A stretch of DNA of 64,000 nucleotides from NCBI GenBank assembly GCA_020850735.1, contig JADZEE010000009.1, forward strand, positions 1 to 64,000. Direction: 5' to 3'. This DNA is from Gammaproteobacteria bacterium. Its GTDB lineage: Bacteria; Pseudomonadota; Gammaproteobacteria; JADZEE01. The translations under genes were made by a program, and so were the position numbers. The notes under the pieces are model-generated. The model was not told the DNA's origin, ran no database searches, and was given only the letters and a program-made list of their open reading frames with translations. Of the stretch, positions 10,708 to 26,158 are shown piece by piece; positions within the stretch are counted from its first letter, which is position 1, and every line of letters starts with the position of its first letter.

Positions 10708-11984
10708 ACCGATCCAGTGCCCTGTTCGCCGACGCGAAGCGATTCATTCCCGGCGGCGTGAACTCCCCCGTACGCGCCTTCCGGAGCGTCGAAGGCGATC
10801 CCCTGTTCATCGAACGCGGTGCGGGGGCGCGCATATTCGACGCCGACGGCCGCGCCTATGTCGATTACGTCGGTTCCTGGGGGCCGATGGTGCTCGGCCA
10901 TGCCCATCCGGCAGTCCTGGAGCGCGTACGCTCGGCGCTCGACGCCGGGCTGGGGTTCGGCGCGCCGACCGTCGTGGAAACCGAGCTGGCACGCAAGGTC
11001 TGTGAGCTGGTGCCGTCGGCGGAGCGCGTTCGCATGGTGAGCTCCGGCACCGAGGCGGCGATGACCGCCATACGCCTGGCGCGCGGATACACCGGCAGGG
11101 ACAAGCTGGTGAAGTTCGAGGGCTGCTACCACGGCCACGCCGACTCGCTGCTGGTGAAGGCCGGTTCGGGCGTGCTCACCCTCGGCATTCCCGGTTCCCC
11201 GGGTGTGCCCGAAGCCCTTGCCCAGCTCACCGTGACCCTGCAGTACAACGATCTCGACCAGGCCGGGGACGCCCTTGCCGCGATTGGCGACGAGGTCGCG
11301 GCGATCATCGTCGAACCGGTCGCCGGCAATATGAACTGCATTCCGCCCGCGCCCGGATTCCTGGACGGGCTGCGCCAGCTCGCCAGCAAGCACGGTGCGC
11401 TGCTCATCTTCGACGAGGTGATGACGGGATTTCGCGTCGCCGCCGGCGGCGCGCAGCAGCTCTACGGCGTCACGCCCGATCTCACCGTGCTCGGCAAGAT
11501 CATCGGCGGCGGCTTGCCCGTCGGCGCCGTCGCCGGGCCGAGCGGCATCATGGAGACGCTCGCACCCACCGGCCCGGTCTACCAGGCCGGAACGCTGTCC
11601 GGCAATCCGATCGCGATGACTGCGGGGCTGGCGACGCTCGAGCTGGTTTCGGCGCCGGGTTTCCACGCCGCGCTGGGGGCGGCGACGGATCGGCTGGTCG
11701 AGGGACTGCGTGCCGCCGCCCGCGATGCGGGCGTGCCACTCGTCACCAATCACGTCCCCGGTATGTTCGGGATCTTTTTCACCGATGCCGAGCGGATCAG
11801 CGACTTCACCGGTGTGATGGCCTGCGACCTGGCCCGTTTCAGGCGCTTCTTCCACGCCATGCTGGCCGAAGGGGTTTACCTCGCGCCATCGGCGTTCGAG
11901 GCCGGATTCGTCTCAGCGGCTCACGACGACGACGCTCTCGGGCAGACGTTCGAAGCGGCGCGCAGGGCATTCGCGCGCGGGTGA
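10704..11984 (+). CDS. hemL: glutamate-1-semialdehyde 2,1-aminomutase
   Basis: [49 protein letters not shown]...[13 protein letters not shown]. Confidence 0.97.
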   Translation: MNRSSALFADAKRFIPGGVNSPVRAFRSVEGDPLFIERGAGARIFDADGRAYVDYVGSWGPMVLGHAHPAVLERVRSALDAGLGFGAPTVVETELARKVCELVPSAERVRMVSSGTEAAMTAIRLARGYTGRDKLVKFEGCYHGHADSLLVKAGSGVLTLGIPGSPGVPEALAQLTVTLQYNDLDQAGDALAAIGDEVAAIIVEPVAGNMNCIPPAPGFLDGLRQLASKHGALLIFDEVMTGFRVAAGGAQQLYGVTPDLTVLGKIIGGGLPVGAVAGPSGIMETLAPTGPVYQAGTLSGNPIAMTAGLATLELVSAPGFHAALGAATDRLVEGLRAAARDAGVPLVTNHVPGMFGIFFTDAERISDFTGVMACDLARFRRFFHAMLAEGVYLAPSAFEAGFVSAAHDDDALGQTFEAARRAFARG

Positions 11985-11991
11985 ACGCAGC

Positions 11992-12546
11992 TCAGAAGCC
12001 CGCGGTCGAACGGAACAGGCCGACGCGCAGATCCTTGCCGACATAAATGGGCCGTCCGTCCACTTCCATCACGCCATCACCGATGCCCATGACGAGCTTG
12101 CGCAGGATCACCCGTTTCATGTCGATGCGGTAGCGCACGAGCCCGGCTGACGGAGTCACCTGGCCGGTGAACTGCACCTCGCCTGCGCCGAGCGCCCGCC
12201 CGTGCCCGAGCCCGCCGCTCCATGCCAGGAAGAATCCGATCAGCTGCCACATCGCATCCAGACCCAGGCAGCCGGGCATGACCGGATCGCCCGTGAAATG
12301 ACAATCGAAGAACCACAGATCACGGCTGATATCGAGCTCCGCGATGAGCTGGCCCTTACCGTGTGCGCCACCGTCGCGCGTGATGCTGGCGATGCGATCG
12401 AACATGAGCATCGGCGGCAGAGGCAACTGCGCATTACCAGGCCCGAACAACTCACCGCGGCCACACGCCATCAGCTCGTCCCGCGTGTATCGGGACTGCG
12501 CGACAAACACGGGTTCGAGGGCAGACTGACTGGCGTCGCGGGTCAT
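11992..12546 (-). CDS. fabA: 3-hydroxydecanoyl-ACP dehydratase/isomerase
   Basis: [42 protein letters not shown]; start could extend to 12585. Confidence 0.95.
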   Translation of the reverse strand: MTRDASQSALEPVFVAQSRYTRDELMACGRGELFGPGNAQLPLPPMLMFDRIASITRDGGAHGKGQLIAELDISRDLWFFDCHFTGDPVMPGCLGLDAMWQLIGFFLAWSGGLGHGRALGAGEVQFTGQVTPSAGLVRYRIDMKRVILRKLVMGIGDGVMEVDGRPIYVGKDLRVGLFRSTAGF

Positions 12547-12624
12547 GGCGTGTCGGTCGGCACGGGCGCGGGATACCGGTAACAACAGCGGGCGACTATA
12601 GCACAGGCGGCGTCCGGACCCACT

Positions 12625-14016
12625 TCAGGTGGCCGGAATCGTCACGCGTACGAGCGCACCGCCGCCGGTCGCGGTACCGAGCTCCAGTCGTCCGGCGTAG
12701 ATTTCCTCGACCAGCTCACGCACCACGGCGAGCCCGATCCCGTGTCCGGTCGTGTCGGGATCCGCGCGCACACCCCGCAGCAGGACCGTCGCACTCGCCG
12801 CGGCGGGGATCCCCGGCCCATCGTCCTCGACGGACAGGAACAGCGTGTCGCCCTCACCACGCGACGACCCGCTCGCCTCGATACGTACCCGGCTTCTACA
12901 CCACTTGCAGGCGTTGTCGAGCAGATTGCCGCAGATCTCCATGAGATCACCCTCGTCGGCTGCGAACTGCACGTTCGGATGGATCGCGACCTCGAAGGCG
13001 ATGTTCTTGTGCGCGTAGACCTTGGCGAGCGATGCGAGAATGCGCTCGATCAGCGTGCGCACCGCAACCGGGGCGGCGAGCGCCCGGCGTCCCGAAGCCG
13101 CAGCGCGCTGCAGTTGATAATCCACCGTCTGGTCGATGCGCTGGACCTGCTCGTGCAGCGCCCGGCGCACTGCGGGATCCCCGAGATCCCCTTCCAGCGT
13201 AGTACGCATGACCGCCAGCGGGGTCTTGAGGCTGTGCGCGAGATCGGCGAGCGCGTTACGGTAGCGTTGCAGGTGCGCACGCGCGCTGCGGATCAAACCG
13301 TTAAGGTTGGTCGTGAGCGGGAGCAGCTCGACCGGATAGCGGCCGGCGAGCTCACTTTGACGCCCGCTCTCGATGGCGCGCACTTGCGAAGCCACGCGCG
13401 CGAGCGGCGCCAGCGCCCAGTGCAGCACGGCGCCCTGCATCGCCAGCAGCCCCACGGCCAGGGCTGCCAGCCACGACCACAGCGCCTGCCGGTATTCACG
13501 CACCTGCAGATCGAAGCTGGCATGGTTCTCGGCCACCTCGATTGCATACTGTTCCACGTGCCCGGGGCCGAATTCCCAGGCGACGCCGTAGGTGAGCGCG
13601 AAATAGCGCCGTCCGGCGCTCCCGGTGACCTCATCGAATCGCGCGCTGCCGACGTCACCGGAACGGGGAAAGGGGATCTCCAGGCCCACCATCGACGGCG
13701 AGCGCCACACGTCGATGTCGAGTGCATCCCCGACGCGGGCGTAGAAGCCGGATTCGGGCGTGGACAGGCGCGGATCCGGGAGCAGATCCGGCACGCTCAG
13801 GCCGCCGCGCGGATCCGCTTCGGCCGCTCCGAGCAGCATATAGACCGCTCCCCGCAGGCGTTCCTCCACGGCGGCCCGGGCGCTGTCGCGAAAGGCCCGA
13901 TCGAGTGTGAGACCGGTGAGCCCGAGAAACGCCGCCAGTACCGCGCTCGCCACGATCAGCAGCCGCGCCCGCAGCGAGTAGGTCGCCGCGGACACCGGCC
14001 GGAGTGCGGCACTCAC
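12625..14016 (-). CDS. two-component sensor histidine kinase (PhoQ-like)
   Basis: HisKA-like LAHSLKTPLAVM, GNLLDNACKW, HATPase GHGIGLAVV. Confidence 0.88.
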   Translation of the reverse strand: MSAALRPVSAATYSLRARLLIVASAVLAAFLGLTGLTLDRAFRDSARAAVEERLRGAVYMLLGAAEADPRGGLSVPDLLPDPRLSTPESGFYARVGDALDIDVWRSPSMVGLEIPFPRSGDVGSARFDEVTGSAGRRYFALTYGVAWEFGPGHVEQYAIEVAENHASFDLQVREYRQALWSWLAALAVGLLAMQGAVLHWALAPLARVASQVRAIESGRQSELAGRYPVELLPLTTNLNGLIRSARAHLQRYRNALADLAHSLKTPLAVMRTTLEGDLGDPAVRRALHEQVQRIDQTVDYQLQRAAASGRRALAAPVAVRTLIERILASLAKVYAHKNIAFEVAIHPNVQFAADEGDLMEICGNLLDNACKWCRSRVRIEASGSSRGEGDTLFLSVEDDGPGIPAAASATVLLRGVRADPDTTGHGIGLAVVRELVEEIYAGRLELGTATGGGALVRVTIPAT

Positions 14017-14693
14017 GCGTCGCGTCCGAAGCGCAGCACGTAACCGCGACCTCGCAGAGTCTCGATGGGATTTAGCCGTCGCGTGGGATCGAGCTTGCGC
14101 CGCAAGCGACCGATCAGCACCTCGAGCACATTGCTGTCGCGATCCTGATCGTCTTCATACAGGTGTTGGGTCAACTCCGTCTTGGACACCACGGCACCGG
14201 CATGCAGCATGAGATGTTCCAGAACCTTGTACTCGAACGCGGTGAGCTCCACCGGGACACCGGAGGCGGTAACACTCTGGCGGGCGGGATCGAGCTCGAT
14301 CGGACCGCATCGCAGGGTGCCTGCCGAGAATCCGGCGGCACGGCGTACCAGTGCGCGCAGCCGCGCGAGCAGTTCCTCGACGTGAAACGGTTTGACGAGG
14401 TAGTCGTCGGCTCCGGCCTCCAGCCCGCTGACTTTGTCTTCCCAGCGGCCGCGCGCGGTGAGTATGAGGATCGGGTAGGTGCGCCCGGCGGCGCGCCACT
14501 CGCGCACCAGATCGATTCCGGATCCGTCGGGCAGGCCGATATCCACCACCGCGATGTCGACGGGAAAATCGGCGCCCAGGTACCGCCCGTCGCGGCAGTT
14601 CGCGGCGGCATCGACCGCGTAGCCCTGTCCGCGCAGTGTCGCGGCGAGGTTCTCGCGCAATGCGGTTTCGTCCTCGACGATCAGCACGCGCAT
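14013..14693 (-). CDS. OmpR-family response regulator (PhoP-like)
   Basis: MRVLIVEDETALRENLAATL receiver; winged-helix IGRLRRKL...ETLRGRGYVLRF. Confidence 0.93.
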   Translation of the reverse strand: MRVLIVEDETALRENLAATLRGQGYAVDAAANCRDGRYLGADFPVDIAVVDIGLPDGSGIDLVREWRAAGRTYPILILTARGRWEDKVSGLEAGADDYLVKPFHVEELLARLRALVRRAAGFSAGTLRCGPIELDPARQSVTASGVPVELTAFEYKVLEHLMLHAGAVVSKTELTQHLYEDDQDRDSNVLEVLIGRLRRKLDPTRRLNPIETLRGRGYVLRFGRDA

Positions 14694-14749
14694 CGCGCCG
14701 CTCTTTCCCCGCGAACCGTGTCCGCCCAGACGTAGCGGGCACCGCCCGG

Positions 14750-15091
14750 CTACATCACCCCGCCGCCGCCGTCCACCTGCAGCGTGCGCACCAGCCCGGA
14801 AGGTAACAGGACCTTGACCTCGTAGAGGATCCGCTCACCGCGTTGCGCCCGGCGCACGCCCAGCACCCGCCCGCCGGTGGACTGTCGGGCGATCGCCGCG
14901 GCACGGTCCGGGCCGATGTCCGCCGCACCCTGCGCCAGCCACGTCCGCCCGGCGCCAAAGCCGGGCGCTGCTGCGGCGGGCGCCAGCGCCGACAGCGCCC
15001 AAACGATGGCGGTCGACATCAACAGTTTCTGTACGAGGCGGTTCGGCACGGTTGTCATAATAGCGCACCGCAATGGTGCACTGGCCGGCAA
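14750..15091 (-). CDS. PepSY-domain protein
   Basis: DRAAAIARQSTGGRVLGVRRAQRGERILYEVKVLLPSGLVRTLQVDGGGGVM; next to PhoPQ-like pair. Confidence 0.75.
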   Translation of the reverse strand: MPASAPLRCAIMTTVPNRLVQKLLMSTAIVWALSALAPAAAAPGFGAGRTWLAQGAADIGPDRAAAIARQSTGGRVLGVRRAQRGERILYEVKVLLPSGLVRTLQVDGGGGVM

Positions 15092-15135
15092 TACTACCCG
15101 CTCGACACTGAACGGACTCTGAACCCGGTCGCGCT

Positions 15136-15954
15136 CTACTCGAATCCGCGCTCGTGCTCGAGGCTGGGGATCATGGTCCGGACTTCCGCGACACGCGCGG
15201 GATCGACGTCTGCGAGCACGTACCCCGGCGCCACGCCGGCCTCAGCCAGCACCGTGCCCCAGGGGTCCACGATCAGTGAGTGGCCGTAGGTCGCGCGCCC
15301 CCAGGGTCGGACTCCGCACTGGGCCGGGGCGAACACGAAGCAGCCGGTTTCCACCGCGCGGGCTCGTACCAGCAGGTGCCAGTGAGCCTCGCCCGTCGAT
15401 CGGGTGAATGCGGACGGGATGGCGAGAAACTGCGCCCCGGCCCGCGCCAGCTGTCGGTACAACTGCGGAAAACGAACGTCGTAGCACACGCTCAGGCCGA
15501 GCACGCCCCAGGGCGTGGCCGCCGTAACCGCCGTTTGGCCCGGCCGCACGGTCGCCGACTCGCGATAGGTTTCTCCCGATCTCAGGGCGACGTCGAACAG
15601 ATGGATCTTGTCGTAACGGGCGACCAGCCGGCCGTGCGCATCGATCAGTATCGACCGGTTCCAGAAACGGCCGTCGCCCGCCGCGATGGCGAGCGATCCG
15701 AGCAGGAACCAGGCCTGGAGCTCGCGCGCGAGACTGCAGAACAGCGGCAGTGCCGGATGCCGGTCCTCGGGCAGAGCCGCATCGCGCAGTGCGGTATCGC
15801 CGGGCCGCATACAGCTGAAGTGCTCCGGGAACAGGATCAGCGCCGCGCCGTCGGCATGGGCCGCGCGCGCCTGGCGTTCGGCCCAGGCGAGGTTTGCTTC
15901 CATGTCGTCGGCGGCGCAATTTTGCATGCACGCGACGCGAAAGACAGCGCTCAT
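15136..15954 (-). CDS. carbon-nitrogen hydrolase (nitrilase superfamily)
   Basis: LILFPEHFS, GLSVCYDVRFPQLYR. Confidence 0.92.
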   Translation of the reverse strand: MSAVFRVACMQNCAADDMEANLAWAERQARAAHADGAALILFPEHFSCMRPGDTALRDAALPEDRHPALPLFCSLARELQAWFLLGSLAIAAGDGRFWNRSILIDAHGRLVARYDKIHLFDVALRSGETYRESATVRPGQTAVTAATPWGVLGLSVCYDVRFPQLYRQLARAGAQFLAIPSAFTRSTGEAHWHLLVRARAVETGCFVFAPAQCGVRPWGRATYGHSLIVDPWGTVLAEAGVAPGYVLADVDPARVAEVRTMIPSLEHERGFE

Positions 15955-16080
15955 GATGATCGACCTGTTCCCGCGTTTGCCTCAACCGTTGCCGCACGCG
16001 CCGCGCCCGGCCGGCCCGTGGCGCCAGCCGCGCAGCCCGTGCGATGATCGCGCACCGGACGCCTTCGCTTCGCGCAGCTC

Positions 16081-16812
16081 ATGACCACCGCCCCTTACGC
16101 GCCCACCATCGGCATCACGACCTACGGTCGTGATGCCAGCAACCGCTTCGACTGCCCGGCCGAATACGTGGATGCCGTGCGCCGCGCCGGCGGCGTGCCC
16201 ATGCTGCTGCCGCCGGGCGAGGGCGACTGGACGGACGTGGCACGGCGTCTCGACGGCTTGCTGCTGACCGGTGGCGGTGACATCAACCCCGCCCGGTACG
16301 GCGGTGCCGCGCATCCGAGCATCTATGCCGTCGACGACCAGCGTGACGCCGCGGAATGCACGCTGATGCGCAGCGCCATCAACACCGGACTACCGACCCT
16401 CGCCATCTGTCGCGGCATGCAGATCCTGAACGTGGTACTGGGTGGTACGCTGCACGCCCACGTTCCGGACGCGTTCGGCGAGCAGGTACGCCACCGTGTC
16501 CCGCCGCGCGAGCCGGTGCAACATCGGGTCAGCGTGCAACCCGGCTCGCACCTGGCGTCCCTGCTCGAGATCCGCGAGTTCGACTGTGCCTCCTGGCACC
16601 ACCAGGCGCTCGACAGCATCGCCGCGGGTCTGCAGATCTCGGCCTACGCCCCGGACATGCTGATCGAGGCGGTGGAATTGAGCGACCACCCGTTTCTCGT
16701 CGCCGTGCAGTGGCATCCGGAGCTGAGCGCGGCGAGCGACCCGCTCCAGCAACGCCTGTTCGATCACCTCGTCGCCACGGCTCGCAACGCCGGCGGGTCG
16801 CCACGGCGCTGA
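16081..16812 (+). CDS. gamma-glutamyl-gamma-aminobutyrate hydrolase family / class I GATase-like
   Basis: GLLLTGGGDINPARYGG, LAICRGMQILNVVLGGTL, AVQWHPEL. Confidence 0.92.
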   Translation: MTTAPYAPTIGITTYGRDASNRFDCPAEYVDAVRRAGGVPMLLPPGEGDWTDVARRLDGLLLTGGGDINPARYGGAAHPSIYAVDDQRDAAECTLMRSAINTGLPTLAICRGMQILNVVLGGTLHAHVPDAFGEQVRHRVPPREPVQHRVSVQPGSHLASLLEIREFDCASWHHQALDSIAAGLQISAYAPDMLIEAVELSDHPFLVAVQWHPELSAASDPLQQRLFDHLVATARNAGGSPRR

Positions 16813-16858
16813 CCGGCTCCGGGCACCGCTCCCCCGGGGTCGGCAGCGGGCGGTGCGC

Positions 16859-17353
16859 TCACAGCGCCGTCGCGGCGACCAGTACTCCGTCCTCGTCAGC
16901 GTACAGCCAGGCTCCCGGCGCACAGCGAATGCCGGCGAAACTCACCTCGAGGTCGCGGCTGCCCTCGCCACGCTTGACGCTCTTGCGCGGGTTCGTCGCC
17001 AGCGCCTTGATGCCGATGTCCTGGATACCGAGCGCGGCGCAGTCACGCACGCAACCCCACACGACAATGCCGGCCCAGCCGTTGCGCACACCGAGTGCTG
17101 CGAGCTGGTCACCGACCAGCGCGCAGCGTAGTGACCCGCCGCCATCGACTACCAGCACGCGGCCCTCGCCGGGCTCCTCGAGCATGCCGCGAACGAGGCT
17201 GTTGTCCTCGAAAACCTTGCAGGTTGCAACAGGACCGGCGAACCGTCGCTGGCCGCCGAAATCACGAAACACGGGCTCGGCGACCTGCACCGAGTCAGCG
17301 TGCGCGTCGTACAGATCCGCCGTGGCGAACGCCGCATCCATTCCTGGCTCCAT
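16859..17353 (-). CDS. rraA: ribonuclease E activity regulator RraA family
   Basis: [51 protein letters not shown]. Confidence 0.93.
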   Translation of the reverse strand: MEPGMDAAFATADLYDAHADSVQVAEPVFRDFGGQRRFAGPVATCKVFEDNSLVRGMLEEPGEGRVLVVDGGGSLRCALVGDQLAALGVRNGWAGIVVWGCVRDCAALGIQDIGIKALATNPRKSVKRGEGSRDLEVSFAGIRCAPGAWLYADEDGVLVAATAL

Positions 17354-17413
17354 ACCCCGTTAGCTTGCTGCCGGTACCGGCGCCGGCCGGGCGCATGCTG
17401 CGACGGCCGGTCA

Positions 17414-18835
17414 TCATTTGCGCTGCTTGCTCGGCCGCTGCCAGCCCTCTACGGTCACCTGGCGCGCACGCCCGACTGTCAGCTTGCCCGCGGGCGCGTC
17501 GCTGACCAGCGTCGTACCGGCGCCGATGGTGGCACCGTCGCCGACCGTCACCGGCGCCACGAGTTGGGCGTCGGAGCCGATGAACACGTCGTTGCCGATG
17601 ACCGTACGGTGCTTGTGCGCACCGTCGTAGTTGCAGGTGATGGTGCCGGCACCGATGTTGGTATCGGTACCCACATCGGTGTCGCCGACGTAGGCGAGAT
17701 GATTGATCTTGGATCGCTCGGCAACGATGGATTTCTTGATCTCGACGAAATTACCGATGTGCACGTCCGCGCCGAGCACGCTGTCCGGACGCACCCGGGC
17801 AAAGGGGCCGATGCGGGAGTTGGCACCGATAACCGCCCCCTCCAGGACGCAGTTCGCGAGCACGACCACGCCCGGTCCGATTTCGACGTCGCGCAGATAC
17901 ACGTTCGGTCCGATGCTCGTGCCTTCGCCTATGCTCACCGTGCCTTCGACGACGACGTTGACGTCGATGACGACGTCGCGACCGGCTTTCAGGTCGCCGC
18001 GCACGTCCAGGCGCGCCGGATCGCGCAGCGTCACACCGGCGCGCATGAGGTGCTCGGCCTGATCGAGCTGGTAACGGCGTTCGAGGTCGGCGAGCTGGAC
18101 GCGATCATTCACACCCATGACTTCGGCGACCTGCGCGGCCAGCAGAGCGCGCACCTCCACGCCTTCGGCAACGGCCATGGCGACGACGTCGGTGAGGTAA
18201 TATTCGCCCTGGGCGTTATTGCGGTCGAGCCCGGCGATCCAGCGTCGCAATCGGGCGGCGTCGACGGCCATGATCCCGGTGTTCACTTCACGGACCGCGA
18301 GCTCGGCTGGACTGGCGTCCTTGTGCTCGACGATACGCCGGATGCGGCCGTCCGGATCGCGCAGGACGCGCCCGTATCCGAAAGGCTCGTCGAGGACGAC
18401 CGACAGCAGGCCGAAGCCGGTCGTGCGGGCCGCCGCCACCAGATTTCGCAGGGTCGCAGCACCGATGAGCGGTACGTCGCCGTAGAGGATGAGCGCGACG
18501 TCCGCCTCACCGATCGCGGGTAAGGCCTGAGCGACCGCATGGCCGGTGCCGAGCTGCTCGGCCTGCTCGACCCAGATCGCGTCGAGGTGCGCCAGCGTGG
18601 CGGGAACGATACCGCCGCCGTGCCCGTAAACGATCACCACACGGGCATCGTCGACCGCGGTGGCGGCACGATGGACGTGTTCGAGCAGCGTGCAGCCCCC
18701 CAGCGGGTGCAGGACTTTCGGCAGGGCCGAGCGCATGCGCACACCCTGACCCGCGGCGAGAATGATGGCGCTCACCGGCACGGACGCCGCTCGCTTGTGC
18801 GGGTTCTCATCCCTGCGATTATCCGCGATCGGCAT
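17414..18835 (-). CDS. glmU: bifunctional GlcNAc-1-P uridyltransferase / GlcN-1-P acetyltransferase
   Basis: VSAIILAAGQGVRMRSALPKVLHPLGG plus hexapeptide repeats; start uncertain (probably ~18780). Confidence 0.96.
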   Translation of the reverse strand: MPIADNRRDENPHKRAASVPVSAIILAAGQGVRMRSALPKVLHPLGGCTLLEHVHRAATAVDDARVVIVYGHGGGIVPATLAHLDAIWVEQAEQLGTGHAVAQALPAIGEADVALILYGDVPLIGAATLRNLVAAARTTGFGLLSVVLDEPFGYGRVLRDPDGRIRRIVEHKDASPAELAVREVNTGIMAVDAARLRRWIAGLDRNNAQGEYYLTDVVAMAVAEGVEVRALLAAQVAEVMGVNDRVQLADLERRYQLDQAEHLMRAGVTLRDPARLDVRGDLKAGRDVVIDVNVVVEGTVSIGEGTSIGPNVYLRDVEIGPGVVVLANCVLEGAVIGANSRIGPFARVRPDSVLGADVHIGNFVEIKKSIVAERSKINHLAYVGDTDVGTDTNIGAGTITCNYDGAHKHRTVIGNDVFIGSDAQLVAPVTVGDGATIGAGTTLVSDAPAGKLTVGRARQVTVEGWQRPSKQRK

Positions 18836-18871
18836 GCAGCCGGCGCCGGACGCGGCGCGGACCGGGCAAGA

Positions 18872-19291
18872 CTATTTCCCGCGCAGCTTGCGGATGGCGG
18901 CGAGCTGCGCGGCGAGCATTGCCAGCTCCGCCTCGACCGTCGCCACTTCCTGCCTGTCGGTGGCGCTGCGCAGGGCCTCCTGCGCGCGCTGCTGCGCCTC
19001 CAGCGCCTTGGCTTCGTCGAGGTCGCGCCCGCGAATGGCGGTATCGGCCAGCACCGTGACGACCCGCGGCTGTACTTCGAGAATGCCGCCGGCTACGAAC
19101 ACGAGTTCCTCCTCGGCGCTGCCGATCGCCTTGATTCGCACCGTTCCCGGCTTGATACGGGTGATGAGCGGGGTGTGGCGCGGATAGATGCCGAGCTCGC
19201 CGAGCTCACCCGGCAGGACGACGAACTGTGCCTCACCGGAGAAGATCTGCGCCTCGGCACTGACGACGTCGACGTGGATTGTGCTGGTCAT
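18872..19291 (-). CDS. atpC: F1F0 ATP synthase epsilon subunit
   Basis: [40 protein letters not shown]; operon context. Confidence 0.96.
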   Translation of the reverse strand: MTSTIHVDVVSAEAQIFSGEAQFVVLPGELGELGIYPRHTPLITRIKPGTVRIKAIGSAEEELVFVAGGILEVQPRVVTVLADTAIRGRDLDEAKALEAQQRAQEALRSATDRQEVATVEAELAMLAAQLAAIRKLRGK

Positions 19292-19386
19292 TGCGGTACC
19301 CCTTGCTCCTCGTCCGGAACCGGGGTAGATGCGAGCAGCCCCGGATCCATGCACGTGTCAGGCAGCGTGCGGTTAAGTCCGCACCC

Positions 19387-21685
<2,299 letters not shown>

Positions 21686-21745
21686 GTTCCTGTGCTACCG
21701 TCGGTCGCCTGCTGCTGGGCTGGGGTGTGTCGTGCGGGCCGGCAA

Positions 21746-23287
21746 TCAGTACGCGCCGTTGGCCTGCCAGTCCCTGAATGCTTCGCGCAACGTGTCCTCG
21801 TCCTCTTTGGACAGATCCTTGGTCTGCTCGATGCGATCGCAAAGCTCGGCGTACTTGCTCTTGATGTAATCACGCATGGAGCTTTCGGCGGCCAGCGCCC
21901 TGTTCACTTCGACGCCGTCGAAGAAACCGTTGTTCACGGCGAACAGCGTCAGCGCCATCTCCCACACCTGCAGCGGGCGATACTGCGGCTGCTTCATGAG
22001 CTCGGTCACCAGTCGGCCGCGGTCGAGCTGCTTGCGGGTGGCCTCGTCGAGGTCGGAGGCGAACTGCGCAAACGCCGCCAGCTCGCGGTACTGGGCGAGT
22101 GCGAGGCGCACGCCGCCACCGAGTTTCTTGATGACCTTGGTCTGCGCCGCGCCGCCGACGCGGGACACGGAGATGCCGGCGTTTATGGCGGGCCGGATAC
22201 CGGCGTTGAAAAGATCCGTCTCGAGAAAGATCTGGCCGTCGGTGATGGATATGACGTTGGTCGGCACGAACGCCGTCACGTCACCGGCCTGTGTCTCGAT
22301 GACCGGCAATGCCGTCAGGGAACCCGTCTTGCCCTTCACTGCACCGTTGGTGAATTTCTCGACGTACTCCTCGTTGACCCGCGCCGCCCGTTCCAGGAGG
22401 CGGGAATGCAGGTAGAAGACGTCGCCGGGATAGGCCTCGCGACCCGGCGGCCGGCGCAACAGAAGTGAAATCTGGCGGTACGCCCAGGCCTGCTTGGTCA
22501 GATCGTCATAGATGATCAGGGCATCCTGGCCGCGATCGCGGAAATATTCGCCCATGGTGCAACCGGAGTACGGCGCGATGTACTGCTTCGCCGCGGATTC
22601 AGACGCCGACGAGGCGACGACGATGGTGTAGGCCATCGCGCCGTGCTCCTCGAGCTTGCGCACGACGTTTGCGATCGTCGAGGCTTTCTGGCCGATGGCG
22701 ACGTAGATGCAGATGAGATCCTTGCCCTTCTGGTTGATGATCGTGTCCACTGCCAGCGCGGTCTTGCCGGTCTGACGATCGCCGATGATGAGCTCGCGCT
22801 GCCCGCGACCGATCGGCACCATCGAGTCGACGGACTTGAGCCCCGTCTGCACCGGCTGCGACACCGACCGGCGCCAGATGACGCCCGGAGCCACTTTCTC
22901 GATGACGTCGGTTTCCTCGGCGTTGACGGGGCCCTTGCCGTCGAGCGGCTCACCGAGCGAGTCGACGACGCGGCCGATGAGCGCCCTGCCGACCGGTACC
23001 GCCAGAATGCGGCCCGTACACTTCACCGTATCGCCTTCGGTGATGTGCTCGTAGTCACCGAGGATGACGGAACCGACGGAGTCGCGCTCGAGGTTGAGCG
23101 CCAGACCGAACGTATTGCCCGGAAACTCGAGCATTTCGCCCTGCATGACGTCCGACAGCCCGTGCACGCGACAGATGCCGTCCGAGACGCTGACCACGAC
23201 GCCTTCGGTGCGCGCCTCGGTCGGGAGGTCGAACTCCTGAATCTTCTTCTTGATCAGGTCGCTGATCTCGGTTGCGCGTATAGTCAT
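21746..23287 (-). CDS. atpA: F1F0 ATP synthase alpha subunit
   Basis: [39 protein letters not shown] at 23285-23287. Confidence 0.98.
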   Translation of the reverse strand: MTIRATEISDLIKKKIQEFDLPTEARTEGVVVSVSDGICRVHGLSDVMQGEMLEFPGNTFGLALNLERDSVGSVILGDYEHITEGDTVKCTGRILAVPVGRALIGRVVDSLGEPLDGKGPVNAEETDVIEKVAPGVIWRRSVSQPVQTGLKSVDSMVPIGRGQRELIIGDRQTGKTALAVDTIINQKGKDLICIYVAIGQKASTIANVVRKLEEHGAMAYTIVVASSASESAAKQYIAPYSGCTMGEYFRDRGQDALIIYDDLTKQAWAYRQISLLLRRPPGREAYPGDVFYLHSRLLERAARVNEEYVEKFTNGAVKGKTGSLTALPVIETQAGDVTAFVPTNVISITDGQIFLETDLFNAGIRPAINAGISVSRVGGAAQTKVIKKLGGGVRLALAQYRELAAFAQFASDLDEATRKQLDRGRLVTELMKQPQYRPLQVWEMALTLFAVNNGFFDGVEVNRALAAESSMRDYIKSKYAELCDRIEQTKDLSKEDEDTLREAFRDWQANGAY

Positions 23288-23375
23288 GGTCATCCTCGTA
23301 ACTTGTCTGTCCATCGCCGGCAGGATCCTCGGGATCCCGGCCGGGGAGTCGAATTCGCGTTTGTTCCGCTGCCCG

Positions 23376-23909
23376 TTACTGCAGCTGACTGGCCATGTGC
23401 CGGAGCCGTCCGCGCAGCGTGGCATCGAACACGAGATCACCGACGCGGATGACGGCACCCGCGATAATCGCGGGGTCCACTCGCCGGCTGACGCGCACGC
23501 GCTTGCCCAGCCGCCGCTCGAGCGCCGTCACGATGCCTTGCTCCTCGGTGGCCTCCAGTGGATAGGCGGAAACGACCTCGACGTCGGCGATGCCCTCGGC
23601 CTGCGCGCGCAGACGCTCGAACAGGCGCGCGATCTCCGGCACCACGCCGAGCCGGCCGGCCGTGCCGAGCACCCGGACGAAATTGCCGAAGCCGGCGAAA
23701 AACCGCTCGCCGCCGATGGCCAGCACCAGCGCGACACCACGTTCTGTGCCGACTCGCGGATCGCCCAGCACCGCCTGCAGCTGCGGGTTCTGCACGGCCA
23801 GGGCGAGCAGGGCGAGCGCGTCCGACCAGGCCGGCAGGCTGCCGGCGTCGTGCGCGAGCTCGAACGCCGCCTGGGCGTAGGGACGGGCAAGGGTCTGCGT
23901 TTCCTGCAT
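23376..23909 (-). CDS. atpH: F1F0 ATP synthase delta subunit
   Basis: [18 protein letters not shown]...; operon position. Confidence 0.95.
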   Translation of the reverse strand: MQETQTLARPYAQAAFELAHDAGSLPAWSDALALLALAVQNPQLQAVLGDPRVGTERGVALVLAIGGERFFAGFGNFVRVLGTAGRLGVVPEIARLFERLRAQAEGIADVEVVSAYPLEATEEQGIVTALERRLGKRVRVSRRVDPAIIAGAVIRVGDLVFDATLRGRLRHMASQLQ

Positions 23910-23925
23910 GGCGGCTCGAGCCCGG

Positions 23926-24396
23926 CTACAGACGGGCGCTCAGGGTCTGGAGCACTTCCTTGTGCCGGGCCGCATCGACCTCGCGCATGAGGATCTGTTC
24001 GGCCGCGGCCACGGCCAGGGCCGCGACCTCGCCACGCAGCTTCTCGCGCGCCTCGTTGACCTCCTGCTCGATGCTGGCGCGGGCGGCCGCGAGCTGGCGG
24101 TCACCCTCGGTCTTGGCCGCTGAACGCGCTTCCTCGACGAGCTCGTCGGCGCGCTGTTGCGCGTGGGTGACGTAGCCCTGCGCCTTGTCGCGCGCCTTGA
24201 CGAGGATTTCCTCGGCACGCGCCGCGGCCTGCTCCAGGTCATGACGGCCTTTCTCGGCCGCCGCCAGACCGTCGGCGATCTTCGCCTCGCGATCGGCCAG
24301 GGCCTTCATGACCGGCGGCCACACGTATTTCATGCAGATCCAGGCGAACGCGAAAAACGCGATCGACTGGCCGATGAGCGTCAGGTTGATGTTCAC
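23926..24396 (-). CDS. atpF: F1F0 ATP synthase subunit b
   Basis: [33 protein letters not shown]. Confidence 0.97.
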   Translation of the reverse strand: MNINLTLIGQSIAFFAFAWICMKYVWPPVMKALADREAKIADGLAAAEKGRHDLEQAAARAEEILVKARDKAQGYVTHAQQRADELVEEARSAAKTEGDRQLAAARASIEQEVNEAREKLRGEVAALAVAAAEQILMREVDAARHKEVLQTLSARL

Positions 24397-24431
24397 GGCG
24401 GGCTCCCGTTACCGCAGTGCCGATGATCGAC

Positions 24432-25571
<1,140 letters not shown>

Positions 25572-25639
25572 TCAAGCCTTGTGCTGATACAGGTTGTCCA
25601 TTTCCCCTCACCGCCGCGCCGGCACTCGCACTCGCCCGC

Positions 25640-26158
25640 TCAGCGCCCGCGCCCCGGCAGCAGTAACGCGAACCAGTACACCGACGCAGTCGCGGCGTAG
25701 GTGGCCAGGACGGCGCCGAAGTGCACGTCCAGGGCGATGATCGCGATCACGAACAGCGCCACGCTCAGGGCGATTTTCATGCCACTGCCCACATACATCG
25801 CGCGCAGACGTTCCCCCGGCAGAGCATCGTCGGCCACCCGGAACACGCGCTGTGCCAGATAGAAGCTGGGCAGCACGCCGATGAGACCACCGACCAGCGC
25901 CGAGCGGGCCAAGAACGGTCCGGCCCACAGCAGAGCGAGCGCGGCGACGGCCAGCGCCACGCCGGCCTGGACGGCGACAATCCCGAGCGCCACCCGGCGC
26001 TGCGCGGCGCAGTCGCGCGCCGGGCCTTGCACCGTGCGCGGCTTGTCGGAAGTCACGATTGCCGGCCCGGCACCGCTAAACGAGGCGCGCAAGTATACGC
26101 AGGGTCTATGGTGCGAAGCAACGCAGAACGACCGCCCGGGGCACCCGCCGGTGGTCAC
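25640..26158 (-). CDS. atpI: ATP synthase subunit I family protein
   Basis: Small TM protein upstream of atpB: RVALGIVAVQAGVALAVAALALLWAGPFLARSALVGGLIGVLPSFYLAQRVF; start uncertain. Confidence 0.8.
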   Translation of the reverse strand: MTTGGCPGRSFCVASHHRPCVYLRASFSGAGPAIVTSDKPRTVQGPARDCAAQRRVALGIVAVQAGVALAVAALALLWAGPFLARSALVGGLIGVLPSFYLAQRVFRVADDALPGERLRAMYVGSGMKIALSVALFVIAIIALDVHFGAVLATYAATASVYWFALLLPGRGR